A stretch of DNA of 64,000 nucleotides from Candidatus Brocadiaceae bacterium S225 (GTDB taxonomy: Bacteria > Planctomycetota > Brocadiia > Brocadiales > Scalinduaceae). A program made the position numbers and the translations under genes. Shown piece by piece: positions 25,924 through 35,455 of the stretch. The notes under the pieces were generated by a model. The model had not been told where the DNA came from. It searched no databases and saw only the letters and a program-made list of their open reading frames with translations. The DNA lies in the NCBI GenBank assembly GCA_007859995.1, contig SMSL01000020.1, positions 1 to 64,000 on the forward strand, in the 5' to 3' direction. The first letter of the stretch is position 1. Each line of letters begins with the position of its first letter.

Positions 25924-26952
25924 TTACATTTTTGGAGTATCATCGCTTGTCTTAGAAATCGATGTTCTCATTTCTGTGTCTGCCTGGATATTCTTCAGGT
26001 GATAATAATCCATTATCCCCAAGTTGCCTTCCCTGAATGCCTGAGATATTGCTTTCGGAATTTCTGCTTCCGCCAGAACTACCTTCGCCCTGTTTTCTAC
26101 TACCATGGCCGTCATTTCCTGCTCCCTCGCAACAGCCATTGCCCTGCGTTTTTCCGCCTCAGCCTGCGCAACTCTTTTATCGGCCTCAGCCTGCGCTGAC
26201 TGAAGCTTGGCACCTATGTTTTCACCCACATCAATATCGGCAATATCGATAGATAATATCTCAAAAGCGGTACCGGAATCAAGACCTTTTTCTAATACTC
26301 TTTTTGATATTGAATCAGGGTTTTCAAGTACTTTTTTGTGTGTTTCAGCAGAGCCGATGGTGGTTACAATACCTTCTCCGACACGTGCAATGATAGTTTC
26401 TTCGGTAGCGCCTCCTACCAGACGTTCAATGTTTGCTCTAACAGTTACTCTGGCTTTTGCCTTTAGCTGAATACCATCCATCGCAACCGCGTCAATGGTT
26501 TGCCTTCCCTTGGTTGGGTCAGGACAATCAATTACCTTTGGATTAACGCTGGTTTTAACTGCGTCGAGAACATCCCTGCCCGCCAGATCTATCGCGCAGG
26601 CCATATCGAAACCAAGGTCAATTTTGGCCTTATCAGCTGCTATTAATGCCCTGATAACGTTAGGCACATTGCCTCTTGCCAGATAATGTGCTTCGAGTTG
26701 TGGAGTGTCGTAGTCTAAACCGGCCTTTTTAGCCATGATGCGCGAATCAACGATAATCCTTGCGTTAACACGTCTGAAAGTCATTCCTACTAATTGTAAA
26801 AGAGCTACATTGGCGCCGGAGGATAATGCCTGTATATACAGCCAGCCATACTTAAATATTAGGAGCAGAAATAGTAGTAAAAAGATGGCGCCTATAACAA
26901 CTCCGATTGTTAAAACTTCCTTGGAAGCTGCAAGTAAAGGTATATTTATCAT
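25924..26952 (-). CDS. floA: Flotillin-like protein FloA
   Basis: FloA is a membrane-hairpin scaffold of bacterial lipid microdomains. The 342-residue sequence fits the family along its length: N-terminal hydrophobic segment (residues 13-35), [23 protein letters not shown], the PHB-like core ([36 protein letters not shown]), and a C-terminal coiled coil ([21 protein letters not shown]) followed by [19 protein letters not shown]. It sits behind two NfeD genes, the standard partners. Short gaps (23 and 16 bases) indicate one operon. Confidence 0.96.
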   Translation of the reverse strand: MINIPLLAASKEVLTIGVVIGAIFLLLFLLLIFKYGWLYIQALSSGANVALLQLVGMTFRRVNARIIVDSRIMAKKAGLDYDTPQLEAHYLARGNVPNVIRALIAADKAKIDLGFDMACAIDLAGRDVLDAVKTSVNPKVIDCPDPTKGRQTIDAVAMDGIQLKAKARVTVRANIERLVGGATEETIIARVGEGIVTTIGSAETHKKVLENPDSISKRVLEKGLDSGTAFEILSIDIADIDVGENIGAKLQSAQAEADKRVAQAEAEKRRAMAVAREQEMTAMVVENRAKVVLAEAEIPKAISQAFREGNLGIMDYYHLKNIQADTEMRTSISKTSDDTPKM

Positions 26953-26975
26953 TTTTTTTCTCTCCTTCGATATTG

Positions 26976-27491
26976 TTATGTTTTTACGGGTTTTACAACT
27001 ACTCTGTTTCCCTTTACATCGATTACCTTAATCTTCGTGTTTTTTAATACCATTTCACCTTCTGAAACAACATCTACTTTGTTACCATTGATATTTGCAG
27101 TTCCTGATGGTCTCAGCATCGTAATGGCAACACCTTCGGCTGATATTAGGTCTTCCAGCTTGTTTTTGGAGGATGAGAAACCCTCTTCCGAAGCGTTTAC
27201 AGCAAATGTCTTCGTTAGCAGTTTATACCATGTTATAAAAAATAATGGAATAAAGCAAATGCCTATACCAAGTAATATGTGGCCTAGCAGGTTTGATGCG
27301 TATAAATACGCGAATATTATACTCGCAATTACGCAACCGGCACCACAAATTCCGACTATAGCCCCTGGTATGAATAACTCTATGGTTATCGCAGTTAAGC
27401 CAATTATATATAATGTTATGATTCCTGATATGCTCATAGATTCCACTTTTAGTTTACTTCCCGTTAGAACGGTTTGCCAGGGAGCAGGCAC
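26976..27491 (-). CDS. NfeD-family membrane protein (short form)
   Basis: NfeD proteins have membrane helices and a C-terminal OB-fold. This 171-residue one has four hydrophobic stretches between residues 20 and 100. The OB-like tail reads [47 protein letters not shown]. The 27491 start is GTG, 16 bases after the upstream stop, with AAGGG ahead. An ATG at 27437 ([10 protein letters not shown]) is an equally good candidate and would begin just before the first helix. It probably acts with FloA. Confidence 0.88.
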   Translation of the reverse strand: MPAPWQTVLTGSKLKVESMSISGIITLYIIGLTAITIELFIPGAIVGICGAGCVIASIIFAYLYASNLLGHILLGIGICFIPLFFITWYKLLTKTFAVNASEEGFSSSKNKLEDLISAEGVAITMLRPSGTANINGNKVDVVSEGEMVLKNTKIKVIDVKGNRVVVKPVKT

Positions 27492-27507
27492 TTCAAACCA
27501 GTAACCC

Positions 27508-29010
27508 TTACGTTGCTTTTACCACTATTCTATTTCCACTGATTTCTATTATTTCAACGATTTTACCTTTTTCAATATATTGTCCTTCTGTTACTACATC
27601 GAGAGTGTTATTGTCCACTTCAATTTTGCCCGTAGGGTGTAAGACCGTTAATGTTTTCCCTTTCATGCCCACTACACTGCTTTTCTCTGCAGGTTGTGGA
27701 GGGATTACAAAACCGCTTAGAGAGGTCTCTGGAGATGTTAAGACTAAGCGATTGAAGAATGGTATACCCGGCATAAATTTAAACAATAAGAAAATAGCAA
27801 CCACACTGCCAATAAGACTATACATTACGGCAAATATATTATTAACAAACATATCAACATCATACGGCGTTCTTGGAATAGTAAAATCTTGAAATGACAA
27901 AATTGCACCTATAAATATTAAGATAATTCCCGGTATCCCTGCAATACCAAAACCAGGTATAAAGAGTATTTCTACAGCTATCAGTACGATACCGACAAAG
28001 AATATGATAATTTCAGGTGTCTCCGCCAGGCCGACCAGATGTTTACTCAGGAAGACGGTAGCAAGGCAGAGAATACCAACGATTCCAGGTAATCCAAATC
28101 CGGGGCTCTTAAACTCCATCCATAAGCCTGCCAATCCGATACCCAGCAGGATAGGGGCTATTCTTCCCAGGAATCTTACCATTTCTTCAGACCAGTTTGT
28201 TTCCAATATGTTGGGTGTCACATCTTCTATATTCAGTAATTTTAGCAAGCTATCCCGATCTTCTACAATTTCTTTTGCGAAATGGTATTCATAAGCTTCT
28301 TTTGCATGCATGGTGAGCAGCTTTCCCTCTTCTATTATCAGCTTTTTGGACTTAAATTTCTTTTTTTCTTCTTCGTTCATCTCTTTTAGTTCTCTACCTG
28401 TAATATAAAATCCTTCAGGTTTTTCCTCTGTAACTACGCGGTACACTTCTATCTCTTTTGTAACCATTGCCTCTGCAAGCAAAACAGGATAACCGTTCTT
28501 CTCTGCAAACTTTCTGAACTTGGTTCTCAGTACCGTTTGTATTTTTTCGCCTACGGTTTTGTAACCACCTTCAGATGTTGGGACTATTGGCTCACAATCT
28601 CCTAATTCCGCCTGAGGAGACATATATATTTCATTGCATGAAATTGCTATCAGAGAACCTGCAGAAATTGCCTTTGTGGGAATGAATGCAATTGTTTTCG
28701 TATTCTTAATGTTGCTGATATACTCTGATATTTCGAAGGCAGGCTCTAACTGACCACCAAATGTGTCTATCTCAAAAATTATGAGGTTTGAACCATTCTC
28801 TTTTGCAATTTCAACCCTTCTTTTGAGAGAATTGTAAATACCGCCATCAATCATTCCACTCAGAGGTATGATTGATATCCTATCGCTATGTGAGCTGTTT
28901 TCTTTAGAGGCAGTTAAATCCTCTGATTCTTCTGCGCTGATTGATGCTAGTTGTATTAATATGAAGAGAGTAATTAATAAAGAGAGGAAAATATTTATAA
29001 ACTTTTTCAT
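27508..29010 (-). CDS. NfeD1b-type membrane-bound ClpP-class serine protease
   Basis: The 500-residue protein has a signal peptide (1-26), a periplasmic ClpP/crotonase-like protease domain (residues 45-280) with DTFGGQLEPAFEI and the nucleophile motif KAISAGSLIAIS (Ser116), then several membrane helices (about 300-430) and a C-terminal NfeD OB-fold (GKTLTVLHPTGKIEVDNNTLDVVTEG). In studied NfeD proteases a Ser/Lys pair cleaves membrane proteins such as stomatin. It is the first gene of the nfeD-nfeD-floA operon, so promoter elements are expected upstream of 29010. Confidence 0.93.
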   Translation of the reverse strand: MKKFINIFLSLLITLFILIQLASISAEESEDLTASKENSSHSDRISIIPLSGMIDGGIYNSLKRRVEIAKENGSNLIIFEIDTFGGQLEPAFEISEYISNIKNTKTIAFIPTKAISAGSLIAISCNEIYMSPQAELGDCEPIVPTSEGGYKTVGEKIQTVLRTKFRKFAEKNGYPVLLAEAMVTKEIEVYRVVTEEKPEGFYITGRELKEMNEEEKKKFKSKKLIIEEGKLLTMHAKEAYEYHFAKEIVEDRDSLLKLLNIEDVTPNILETNWSEEMVRFLGRIAPILLGIGLAGLWMEFKSPGFGLPGIVGILCLATVFLSKHLVGLAETPEIIIFFVGIVLIAVEILFIPGFGIAGIPGIILIFIGAILSFQDFTIPRTPYDVDMFVNNIFAVMYSLIGSVVAIFLLFKFMPGIPFFNRLVLTSPETSLSGFVIPPQPAEKSSVVGMKGKTLTVLHPTGKIEVDNNTLDVVTEGQYIEKGKIVEIIEISGNRIVVKAT

Positions 29011-29432
29011 GATAGGTACTTACCATAAGGTCTCAATCGCATTACCGTCAATAAAATTTATCAGAAATTGGAATGCTTGTCAACTTCAATAGTATCCGAA
29101 ACAGTCCAAAGATGCGATTGTTTTCAGTTTAACAGAGATAAAGGTATTTTTCCTGCTGCCATTGAGCCACATTGGGATGTTACCGATGAGATATAGCTTG
29201 GGGTGGGTAACAAGGATGCTCAAACTAAGGTGTCACGAAAATCCTTGTAATTTGTACGTTATAAGTATTTGACTTTCAATGGTTCAAATTTGTTGTTTCA
29301 GGTGTCATATTAAACAATGTATTTTGGGGTAGTGAAATGATGGAAAAATAGACTAGATTCGAGGATTTTCTATAGGTGGAAAGGAATAGAGTAATACAAA
29401 TAGCAACAGTTTTTCTCATATTAAATATCTCC
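29011..29432. other. Noncoding gap, nothing recognised
   Basis: Apart from the expected promoter of the nfeD operon near 29020-29060, no gene, tRNA, strong hairpin or repeat was seen. The sequence is unremarkable. Confidence 0.4.
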
Positions 29433-29921
29433 TTAATTGACTAATTCACGCATATTATCTACATGCTTATGGCACTTTGCGCATGTTTGCCGTAATGCTT
29501 TTATTTGCAGTTTTATCTCTGCAGTGGCCTTTTCTTTGTTATATTTTTCTGTTATTCCGACAATTTTATTAGATACAATTTGTATGCTTTCCAGTAATTC
29601 TTGAAATGTCCAGTCATTGGGACGAGAGAATTGCTGACTCATTAATATTGTCTTTTCTCTAATGTTCTGTGCTGATTCTAAAATAATCTTCCAGTGTTTT
29701 TCTTTATATGAAGGAATTTCAAGCAAATCTTTTAGGGTGCTAAAGTTTACTTCTATTTCTTTCATTAACTCTGTTAGTCCACCATTTTCCTCTTCCTGTC
29801 CTGCGTGTAATACACTATGTTCACTATGTTCAGAGAGAACTATAATAGAATCTTGCCCTTTAGTTTCATTATGTAAAAAGCAAATAAAGAAAATAAAAAA
29901 AATAAACAGAGCTTTGTCCAA
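29433..29921 (-). CDS. Exported monohaem c-type cytochrome (cytochrome c'-like)
   Basis: The 162-residue protein has a signal peptide (residues 1-22) and a single C-terminal CAKCH haem motif (147-151). The body is almost entirely helical (ELMKEIEVNFSTLKDLLE, ELLESIQIVSNKIVGI, IKLQIKALRQT). This is the layout of class II, four-helix cytochromes c/c556, in which the haem binds at the end of the last helix. It is likely periplasmic or anammoxosomal electron carriage, or NO binding. A second protein of the same build is at 30220. Confidence 0.82.
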   Translation of the reverse strand: MDKALFIFFIFFICFLHNETKGQDSIIVLSEHSEHSVLHAGQEEENGGLTELMKEIEVNFSTLKDLLEIPSYKEKHWKIILESAQNIREKTILMSQQFSRPNDWTFQELLESIQIVSNKIVGITEKYNKEKATAEIKLQIKALRQTCAKCHKHVDNMRELVN

Positions 29922-29962
29922 AGATTGTATCCTTTCAAATTAGCATCAATGAGTACATTAAA

Positions 29963-30220
29963 TTAAATAAAGAGTAGTGGGGAAGTGCTCTTAAGAAGCA
30001 TTGCATACTTGCCTATATCATCACAATTCTGTCTTTCTATTGATATAACAAGCTCGTCATCATAGTCACTGAGAGATTTCATATGCATCCTGAATTCTGA
30101 CACACTGTCATAAAGCGCATCGTTATGATCATTTTCTTCTTCAAGAACAGGCATTATTTCACCTTCTTCAATGGGAATCAGTTCCGTCGTAATTTCTTTG
30201 TTGCGAGCAACCTCTGGCAT
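29963..30220 (-). CDS. Small acidic hypothetical protein
   Basis: This 85-residue ORF has its ATG sharing one base with the stop of the upstream cytochrome gene (TAATG), so translation would be coupled. The product is acidic (IPIEEGEIMPVLEEENDHND), with one cysteine and no signal peptide. No family is recognised. The coupling and position between two related cytochromes are the support. Confidence 0.45.
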   Translation of the reverse strand: MPEVARNKEITTELIPIEEGEIMPVLEEENDHNDALYDSVSEFRMHMKSLSDYDDELVISIERQNCDDIGKYAMLLKSTSPLLFI

Positions 30221-30693
30221 TAATCTGTAAAGTCAAGTTTTGTTTCAGCATCTTTGTTAAAGCTTTCATGGCAGGATTCACATGACTTTACAAGATTATT
30301 AAATTCCAAGCTCGTATTGTTAGCATCATGTTTTTTACCACTTAACATTAACTTGTTTATAGCGCTGTTAAATTTATTGCATAATATTGTAAACTCATTT
30401 GGTATATCATTGTTCTCAATCATATATAATTCCACACAATTAAAACCAATACCTTCTTTGAGTTCATGCGTCCATACATCCATTCCATCCCAATCATTGT
30501 TCTCCACGGCCTTTGCAAGTCGTCTCATCTTGATGGATGCTTTCTTCATGGCAACGGCCAAACCATTTGTGGGTGTATGCAGTTGTGTCTCTGCAATCTT
30601 TACTTCCTCTGATGTCACTTCCTCTGACTTCTTACATGAAGAAATGATAACAGATCCAAGGATCAAGGCTATAATTATTAATGAGCATTTCAT
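30220..30693 (-). CDS. Monohaem c-type cytochrome lipoprotein
   Basis: The 157-residue protein has a lipoprotein signal (ILGSVIISSC, Cys20), a helical body and one C-terminal CESCH haem motif (138-142). It is of the same class II layout as the cytochrome at 29433 but membrane-anchored by lipid. Two extra cysteines (GFNCVEL, ILCNKF) are present in the middle. It is likely a small electron carrier or NO/redox sensor; the pair probably arose by duplication. Confidence 0.82.
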   Translation of the reverse strand: MKCSLIIIALILGSVIISSCKKSEEVTSEEVKIAETQLHTPTNGLAVAMKKASIKMRRLAKAVENNDWDGMDVWTHELKEGIGFNCVELYMIENNDIPNEFTILCNKFNSAINKLMLSGKKHDANNTSLEFNNLVKSCESCHESFNKDAETKLDFTD

Positions 30694-30734
30694 TTTTTTT
30701 CTCCATTGCCATAAATATTGTTAAATACGCATTA

Positions 30735-30890
30735 TTACTTTTTATAAAACCTGGAAACATCTTCTTCTTTACCAATAGTCTTCGCCAATGGCTGTTTCAG
30801 CCTTACATTAATTTCTCTATCGTCTGCTGATTTAATGAAATCTTCTATGGTTTTTCTAATATCATAATCAATGCTATAGCATTTGCTCAT
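30735..30890 (-). CDS. Small hypothetical protein (51 aa)
   Basis: The start is set at MSKCYSIDYDIRKTIEDF, with GTGGGA just upstream; a TTG at 30929 would add 13 residues. The product is a charged helical peptide ending EEDVSRFYKK. It lies 41 bases upstream of the cytochrome lipoprotein on the same strand and may be the first gene of that transcript. Confidence 0.4.
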   Translation of the reverse strand: MSKCYSIDYDIRKTIEDFIKSADDREINVRLKQPLAKTIGKEEDVSRFYKK

Positions 30891-30957
30891 TTCCCACCCG
30901 GACAAAATACGGATAAATGAATTTACCAAGGTTTAAAAGAACATTCTATAAAACAAA

Positions 30958-30986
30958 TTGACAATCGCAATAATAATTGTTAAAAG
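30958..30986 (+). promoter_or_regulatory. Promoter-like TTGACA element in a gene-free stretch
   Basis: TTGACAAT-C-GCAATAAT closely resembles the promoter at 50203-50231 (TTGACAATTGCAATAAT on the minus strand), but its -10 region (TAAAAG) is weak. The stretch 30891-31360 also has an AACCCA/TGGGTT hairpin with a T-rich interior near 31255-31285. No gene was found in it. Confidence 0.3.
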
Positions 30987-31384
30987 AAACTTTTATTCAT
31001 ATAGTTGTAAAAATATTTGAAATAGTAAAAGTGAGTGTAATTATCATATAATGGTTTGTTAATAGGAGTTTATAAGCGGTAATCAAATAATCTAATACAA
31101 GGAAAAACCCTAAAGACTCTTCACTGAAAACTCAATAAGGTATGATTAAAACTCGCTACGTTTAGGCATGTATTTAAAGAAATTTTCTCAAGTTAATGCA
31201 TTGTTGTTTTCCTTCTCCTGTTGCAGTGCATCCACACTCGTGTGAGCCGCTAACCCATTTTTTTTTTGAAATATTTGGGTTATTGATTGCTCTTCAACAA
31301 AATTCTCTATAGATTCCCTGTTAATCGGTATGTCCCGAAAGCTACAAGTTCCGGCCACAAGTGGCACTACAAAGAGTGGTGATT

Positions 31385-32017
31385 ATGTCTCAATCTTTAA
31401 AGGTTATTCATAACTATAAAAAGGCATTTAGAAATATGAAGTTAAAACCACAATGTTTCGGTATCTGTGTGATCTCGCTTTGCCTTGCTTTGTACTGCAC
31501 TACAAGCTTTGGGCAATATTTTATGACATCATGTGACTTTCGTAACACTAGATGGGGAATGTCTAAGGCTGCTGTTAAAGCGAGTGAGATTTTGGAATTG
31601 ATAGAGGAGTTAGAGCTTGATTCAGGCCTGAACAAACATTTAGGAACGAACGAGGCAATAACTTACATTGGCAAGATTAAGTCCAGGGAAGTTTTGATAA
31701 TATACACGTTTCATGACAATCAACTTGTTAATGCATTGCAGTTCTTTACAGAACAGTACAAACATAAGGGTATTTTTATCGACGAATACAATAAAAACAA
31801 ACTTGAATTAACGGGAAAATATGGCTTACCTATTGAGGATGGTAAATTGAGACTTGATGATACAGATCACGATAATCGTGCAAATATTTTAAATGCTGGC
31901 AGCCTGAGTCTTTATTCTACCTGGGAGAATCCGAGTACCAAGATTGATTTGTTGTTAAGTAAAAAAGCGAATGCAGACAAAATCATCCTTATGATTTCAT
32001 ATGTCAGTAAGGATTAA
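31385..32017 (+). CDS. Exported hypothetical protein
   Basis: The start is taken at MSQSLKV. MKLKPQCFGICVISLCLALYC (31436) is an alternative, since that stretch is the signal peptide. The mature part opens CDFRNTRWGMSKAAVKASE, a pattern shared by exported proteins that begin with an 'FR.t.WGms...v...E' motif, and continues as a mixed alpha/beta fold ending STWENPSTKIDLLLSKK...ILMISYVSKD. Probably a periplasmic single-domain protein of unknown role. There are no partner genes on this strand. Confidence 0.65.
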   Translation: MSQSLKVIHNYKKAFRNMKLKPQCFGICVISLCLALYCTTSFGQYFMTSCDFRNTRWGMSKAAVKASEILELIEELELDSGLNKHLGTNEAITYIGKIKSREVLIIYTFHDNQLVNALQFFTEQYKHKGIFIDEYNKNKLELTGKYGLPIEDGKLRLDDTDHDNRANILNAGSLSLYSTWENPSTKIDLLLSKKANADKIILMISYVSKD

Positions 32018-32159
32018 TACAGTTGTCTGATTTGTTTTTACGTGATTTTTTGTCCATTAGTGAAAAGTGGATATATTAACTATTTTTTGATTCATGCATA
32101 CTAACATTCGATCTCGTTAGCACTCAACTTCATGCGGGAATGAAGCATATAATCTGAAC

Positions 32160-32696
32160 TTATGGGTTTGTCTCAGTTTTTTTATTCGTAATATTTTTTA
32201 CTAGCCCGTTTAGCACATCCAGGAACATAAGCGTTGATGATGATTTGATAACGCTTCCTGATGACAAAACAAAAGTGTGTTTTATTTCTACATAGTCCCC
32301 AAACTCTTCCAGGATATTTCTGAAATACGTGTCATATTCTTTAATATTCTTGAAGGCATAGATTATTATATGTGTTATGTCAGTTTCCGGTATTGCATAT
32401 GACCTGATAGCATTTATTGGTTTTAAAACCTTATCCAATTCATTATTATTAAACTTCCTAAATACACTGGGTAATATCTTTACCATGGCAATTGCATGAA
32501 TGTTTATACCTAGTTTTTCATAATCCAGGCCCAGCTCCTGAGTTCGTATATACCCTTTATCGAAGAGCTGTTTTCTTATTTTGCCAACACCCTGAGGTGT
32601 TATATCAAGTTTCTCAGATATATCCTGGTTTGTGGTTGACGGATCTTCAACCAGTAACTTGAGTACAAATGTTTCATTCTTTGTGAGTTTCATCAT
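32160..32696 (-). CDS. Lrp/AsnC-like winged-helix regulator (copy 1)
   Basis: The 178-residue regulator has an N-terminal winged helix (MKLTKNETFVLKLLVEDPSTTNQDISEKLDITPQGVGKIRKQLFDKGYI). Its C-terminal sensing domain includes SYAIPETDITHIIIYAFKNIKEYDTYFRNILEEFGDYVEIKH. The protein at 49634-50134 is a close relative along the full length, so this genome keeps a paralogous pair ~17 kb apart. The effector is unknown. This copy is flanked by noncoding DNA on both sides. Confidence 0.85.
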   Translation of the reverse strand: MMKLTKNETFVLKLLVEDPSTTNQDISEKLDITPQGVGKIRKQLFDKGYIRTQELGLDYEKLGINIHAIAMVKILPSVFRKFNNNELDKVLKPINAIRSYAIPETDITHIIIYAFKNIKEYDTYFRNILEEFGDYVEIKHTFVLSSGSVIKSSSTLMFLDVLNGLVKNITNKKTETNP

Positions 32697-32887
32697 TTCA
32701 CTGCGTCCCCTTTATATTATCGGGTTTGATCCCTTGTTTAATAACCTATCAACATATTATTTGTTTTAGCAATTCAAGTACTTACTACCGGTGATACTCC
32801 TGTCACAGGATTTGATTATAATATTGAATATATATTTTGCGAACTTTATTTCCATGATTGCGTGATAGACCACAGTTTAAAGATGGT

Positions 32888-32957
32888 ATACTCATCTCAA
32901 ATTAGTTTTTGAATTTTATCCGAAAACTAATTTGAGATGAGTATAAATTTTTTTTTT
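32888..32957 (+). terminator. Very strong hairpin with T-tract, no gene upstream
   Basis: A perfect 22-bp stem (32888-32909 with 32923-32944; arm starts ATACTCATCTCAAATTAG) has a 13-base loop and is followed by AAA and about 13 T. It looks like a rho-independent terminator for plus-strand RNA, yet the nearest upstream plus-strand gene ends ~870 bases earlier at 32017. It may end a small RNA or be a mobile palindrome. The rest of 32697-33336 shows nothing else recognised. Confidence 0.65.
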
Positions 32958-33336
32958 TAGACGGATTAAAAGATACAAGGATGGTTTAATCTCTTTTGTT
33001 GACTGAAAATTTTCAAATAATTAGTTCAAATACCTAAAACCATTTTGGAATGGGTATATAAGCAATGGTTGAACCAGGAATCATAGAATGCAAAATCTTG
33101 CCCACTGTCTTCATGGTAATAAAAAGAATAGTAAACTCCGAAAAGTGGCCAGCCTGAAATACATGCGTTACAGATAGAGAGAGGGAAATATTATTATACC
33201 CCAGGTATCGTCTAGTGCCACAAATCCAGAATACTTATCAATTGAACCTGCGCCATTGCCAGAGGAAAAGGAATAAAAGTAATCGTTCCTTTTTAAACGG
33301 AGTTTTTATACAACATGCGGAAATACAAGCGATAAG

Positions 33337-34134
33337 TCAGGGTATGCGTTTTCCGGAGAGATAGAATTCGGCCGGATCCTGTTGGTAGTAAAGCATGAAC
33401 TCTTCATAAAGCTCAGGATGTTTCTGTTTGAGTTGTAGAGGTTTTTCGAAGAAACATTCAGTAGCTACAGCAAAAAATTCTGCCGGGTTTGTGGCGCCAT
33501 ATCTGTCCATCACGGTACGGCGTCCATGCTCGTTATCCTTTCTGAGCCTGGCGTATTCCGCTCCAAGTATTCGTGCCCACGCAAGATACATTGATCTCTT
33601 CTCCATGACGGGCGATCCTTGCGATTCGCTGCCATCATGGTCGATTTGATGGGCAAATTCATGAAACACAACATTGTGTCCGTCATGGATATCGGCAGCG
33701 CCATAAAGAACATCATTCCACGATAAGACCACGGCTCCTCTGTGCCACGACTCACCAAGCCGGACTGATTCTCCCTCTGCTACAATCCCATTGCCAACAG
33801 GCCGAGACTCATGTGCTACATACGCGGTGGGATAGACCACAATAGACTTAAGTGCATGGTAGTAGTTCGTCTTCCGGTGGAGCAGCAGGATGCATGCCTG
33901 GGCAGCAATCGTAACCTTAATCTCATCGTTGATCTCTAAACCGCCGCAACCTTCAAATTTCTTCTCGTCGAGGAAGATGAGAATATGGCTCTGTAGTTCC
34001 TTCTGGTCTGCTTCCGGCAAATATCGATATATAGGGACATTGCGTTCTACAATGATGAGCCAATCCGCTGGAAAAGGCGCCATGCGAAGTCGCTTTCGTC
34101 GACGTTGTCTAAATCCGAACATCCGCAGATCCAT
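33337..34134 (-). CDS. mtfA: MtfA-like zinc peptidase
   Basis: MtfA (DUF980) is a gluzincin-type metallopeptidase; in E. coli it binds the Mlc repressor and has aminopeptidase activity. The 265-residue sequence has the family features: YRYLPEADQKELQ, the core IAAQACILLLHRKTNYY, RLGESWHRGAVVLSWNDV and the zinc motif HEFAHQID (158-165), followed by NPAEFFAVATECFFEKP with the third ligand Glu. Length is normal. The gene is monocistronic and more G+C-rich than its surroundings. Confidence 0.93.
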   Translation of the reverse strand: MDLRMFGFRQRRRKRLRMAPFPADWLIIVERNVPIYRYLPEADQKELQSHILIFLDEKKFEGCGGLEINDEIKVTIAAQACILLLHRKTNYYHALKSIVVYPTAYVAHESRPVGNGIVAEGESVRLGESWHRGAVVLSWNDVLYGAADIHDGHNVVFHEFAHQIDHDGSESQGSPVMEKRSMYLAWARILGAEYARLRKDNEHGRRTVMDRYGATNPAEFFAVATECFFEKPLQLKQKHPELYEEFMLYYQQDPAEFYLSGKRIP

Positions 34135-34283
34135 CAGTTTTCATATTAATACCTAAGTTGGACGATTTGTAGTTTACAGAAGATCTTAAACTTTCACTTA
34201 AAAAGTAATATCCAATGATAAATAACGTTGCTTGAGAGTACAATACATTTATAATTTGATCTAATCTTATAAAAGTTCATCTT

Positions 34284-34667
34284 TTAATTCATATCTTCGT
34301 TTTTGACTAAAAATTTCTTTGTGAGTAGTTCTTTGATTTTGTTTTTTAATTCTGATAAATCTGATGATTTGACAATATACGCATCGGCAGCCCATGACAT
34401 GAAATTCTCTTTATAATTGCTATAGGCAGTATGAATAATAATTGGAATACCTTTGTGTTTACTTATAACCCTGCCCATTGCCTCAAGGCCACCCATCTTT
34501 GGCATACATATGTCCATTATGATCATATCCGGTGATTGCTCCTGTATTTTTTTTAATGCATCTTTGCCATCAATAGCTTTTATAACCTCGTAGTTTTCAA
34601 GCCTTAATTCTTGTTCATAAAGCAAGCGTTGATTTTTATTATCCTCTACAAGAAGAATAGTCGTCAT
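34284..34667 (-). CDS. Single-domain response regulator (receiver only)
   Basis: This 127-residue CheY-like receiver has the acidic pair ED (residues 8-9), phospho-acceptor Asp52 (MIIMDICMPKMGG), the switch Thr in IIIHTAYS and Lys in AYIVKSSD. No output domain follows, so it acts by protein contact or as a phosphorelay step. No kinase gene is adjacent. AAAGGAG upstream of the ATG supports the start. Confidence 0.92.
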   Translation of the reverse strand: MTTILLVEDNKNQRLLYEQELRLENYEVIKAIDGKDALKKIQEQSPDMIIMDICMPKMGGLEAMGRVISKHKGIPIIIHTAYSNYKENFMSWAADAYIVKSSDLSELKNKIKELLTKKFLVKNEDMN

Positions 34668-34696
34668 TGTTTATTGCTCCTTTCTGCTCATTATAG

Positions 34697-35032
34697 TTAA
34701 CCCATCGACGAGTAGTCATAACCATCGTATAAGGGGCCAAATGGGTAAAAATAATAGTCATAGTAAGGATGTACCTTTGTAATGCCATTCGTCCCATGGG
34801 ATAGTCATGTCCTTTTACAGTAATCCAGACTCAACTCGGCCAGTATGTCATCCTTAATCTCATCATCGCTGCGTTCATTCTTCCAGTGTTGAGTAAGGTT
34901 GCTCTTTACTCACTTTACACCTCGCACTTCACTGGTAAGCGTGACCGCCTCAATAGCTTCTGACCAGATGCTCGCCTCTCCTGAGAGAGCGACCTTGCGA
35001 TTCACGGCAGTTGTCTTAACATGATCTGATTC
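34697..35032 (-). pseudogene. Decayed BON-domain protein
   Basis: One minus-strand frame reads ESDHVKTTAVNRKVALSGEA, then SIWSEAIEAVTLTSEVRGVK, a TGA, then VKSNLTQHWKNERSDDEIKD, ILAELSLDYCKRT, a second TGA, and a Y/F-rich tail (YYDYYFYPFGPLYDGYDYSS) ending at TAA. The 'VxLSGEa...a...a..v.GVk.V...L....SDdEI..di' pattern is the BON domain of periplasmic osmotic-stress proteins such as OsmY. Two in-frame TGA codons and no start upstream indicate a relic; the 5' part is shifted or lost. Confidence 0.6.
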
Positions 35033-35455
35033 TAAACGGCACTATTGAGAATACGGCGTCGTACCGTCTATCGTATGTCAAAATCCGAACGAAATTGCGG
35101 TTTTACAACTATCTCATTTAACAACAAAGCGATAAGAAATGTTTCTTTATAATTGTTTTATTATTAATAAACAGGGGGGTTGTTGAAAATCGATGATTCA
35201 AAAAAAACTTCGTACGGATAAAAAAAGTAACAAGCATTTCCTTTAAGCTGAAATAGTTTATATTTGAGACTATTAGCAAAAGGTTAGAATTAAACTAATA
35301 CATAGGCAGCCTACTTATTTAGCTTACGTTGCGACTCCATACGATTTGAATTCCTTATGAACATAGCCAATAAATTTATGTCGCAATTGCAATCCGACTT
35401 TATATTGTACATCCAATTTAATTACATGATGAAAAAATGCAATTTATGTCAGATG
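35033..35455. other. A/T-rich gap, nothing recognised
   Basis: No gene, tRNA or strong hairpin is seen between the BON relic and the end of the Hyf-like operon. The first ~70 bases may be the mutated 5' part of the BON gene. Confidence 0.35.

Noticed and set aside
34697..35032. Selenoprotein with two UGA-encoded residues
   Set aside because: No Cys-rich or redox motif around the TGA codons and no start codon or SECIS-like fold noticed; decay is simpler.
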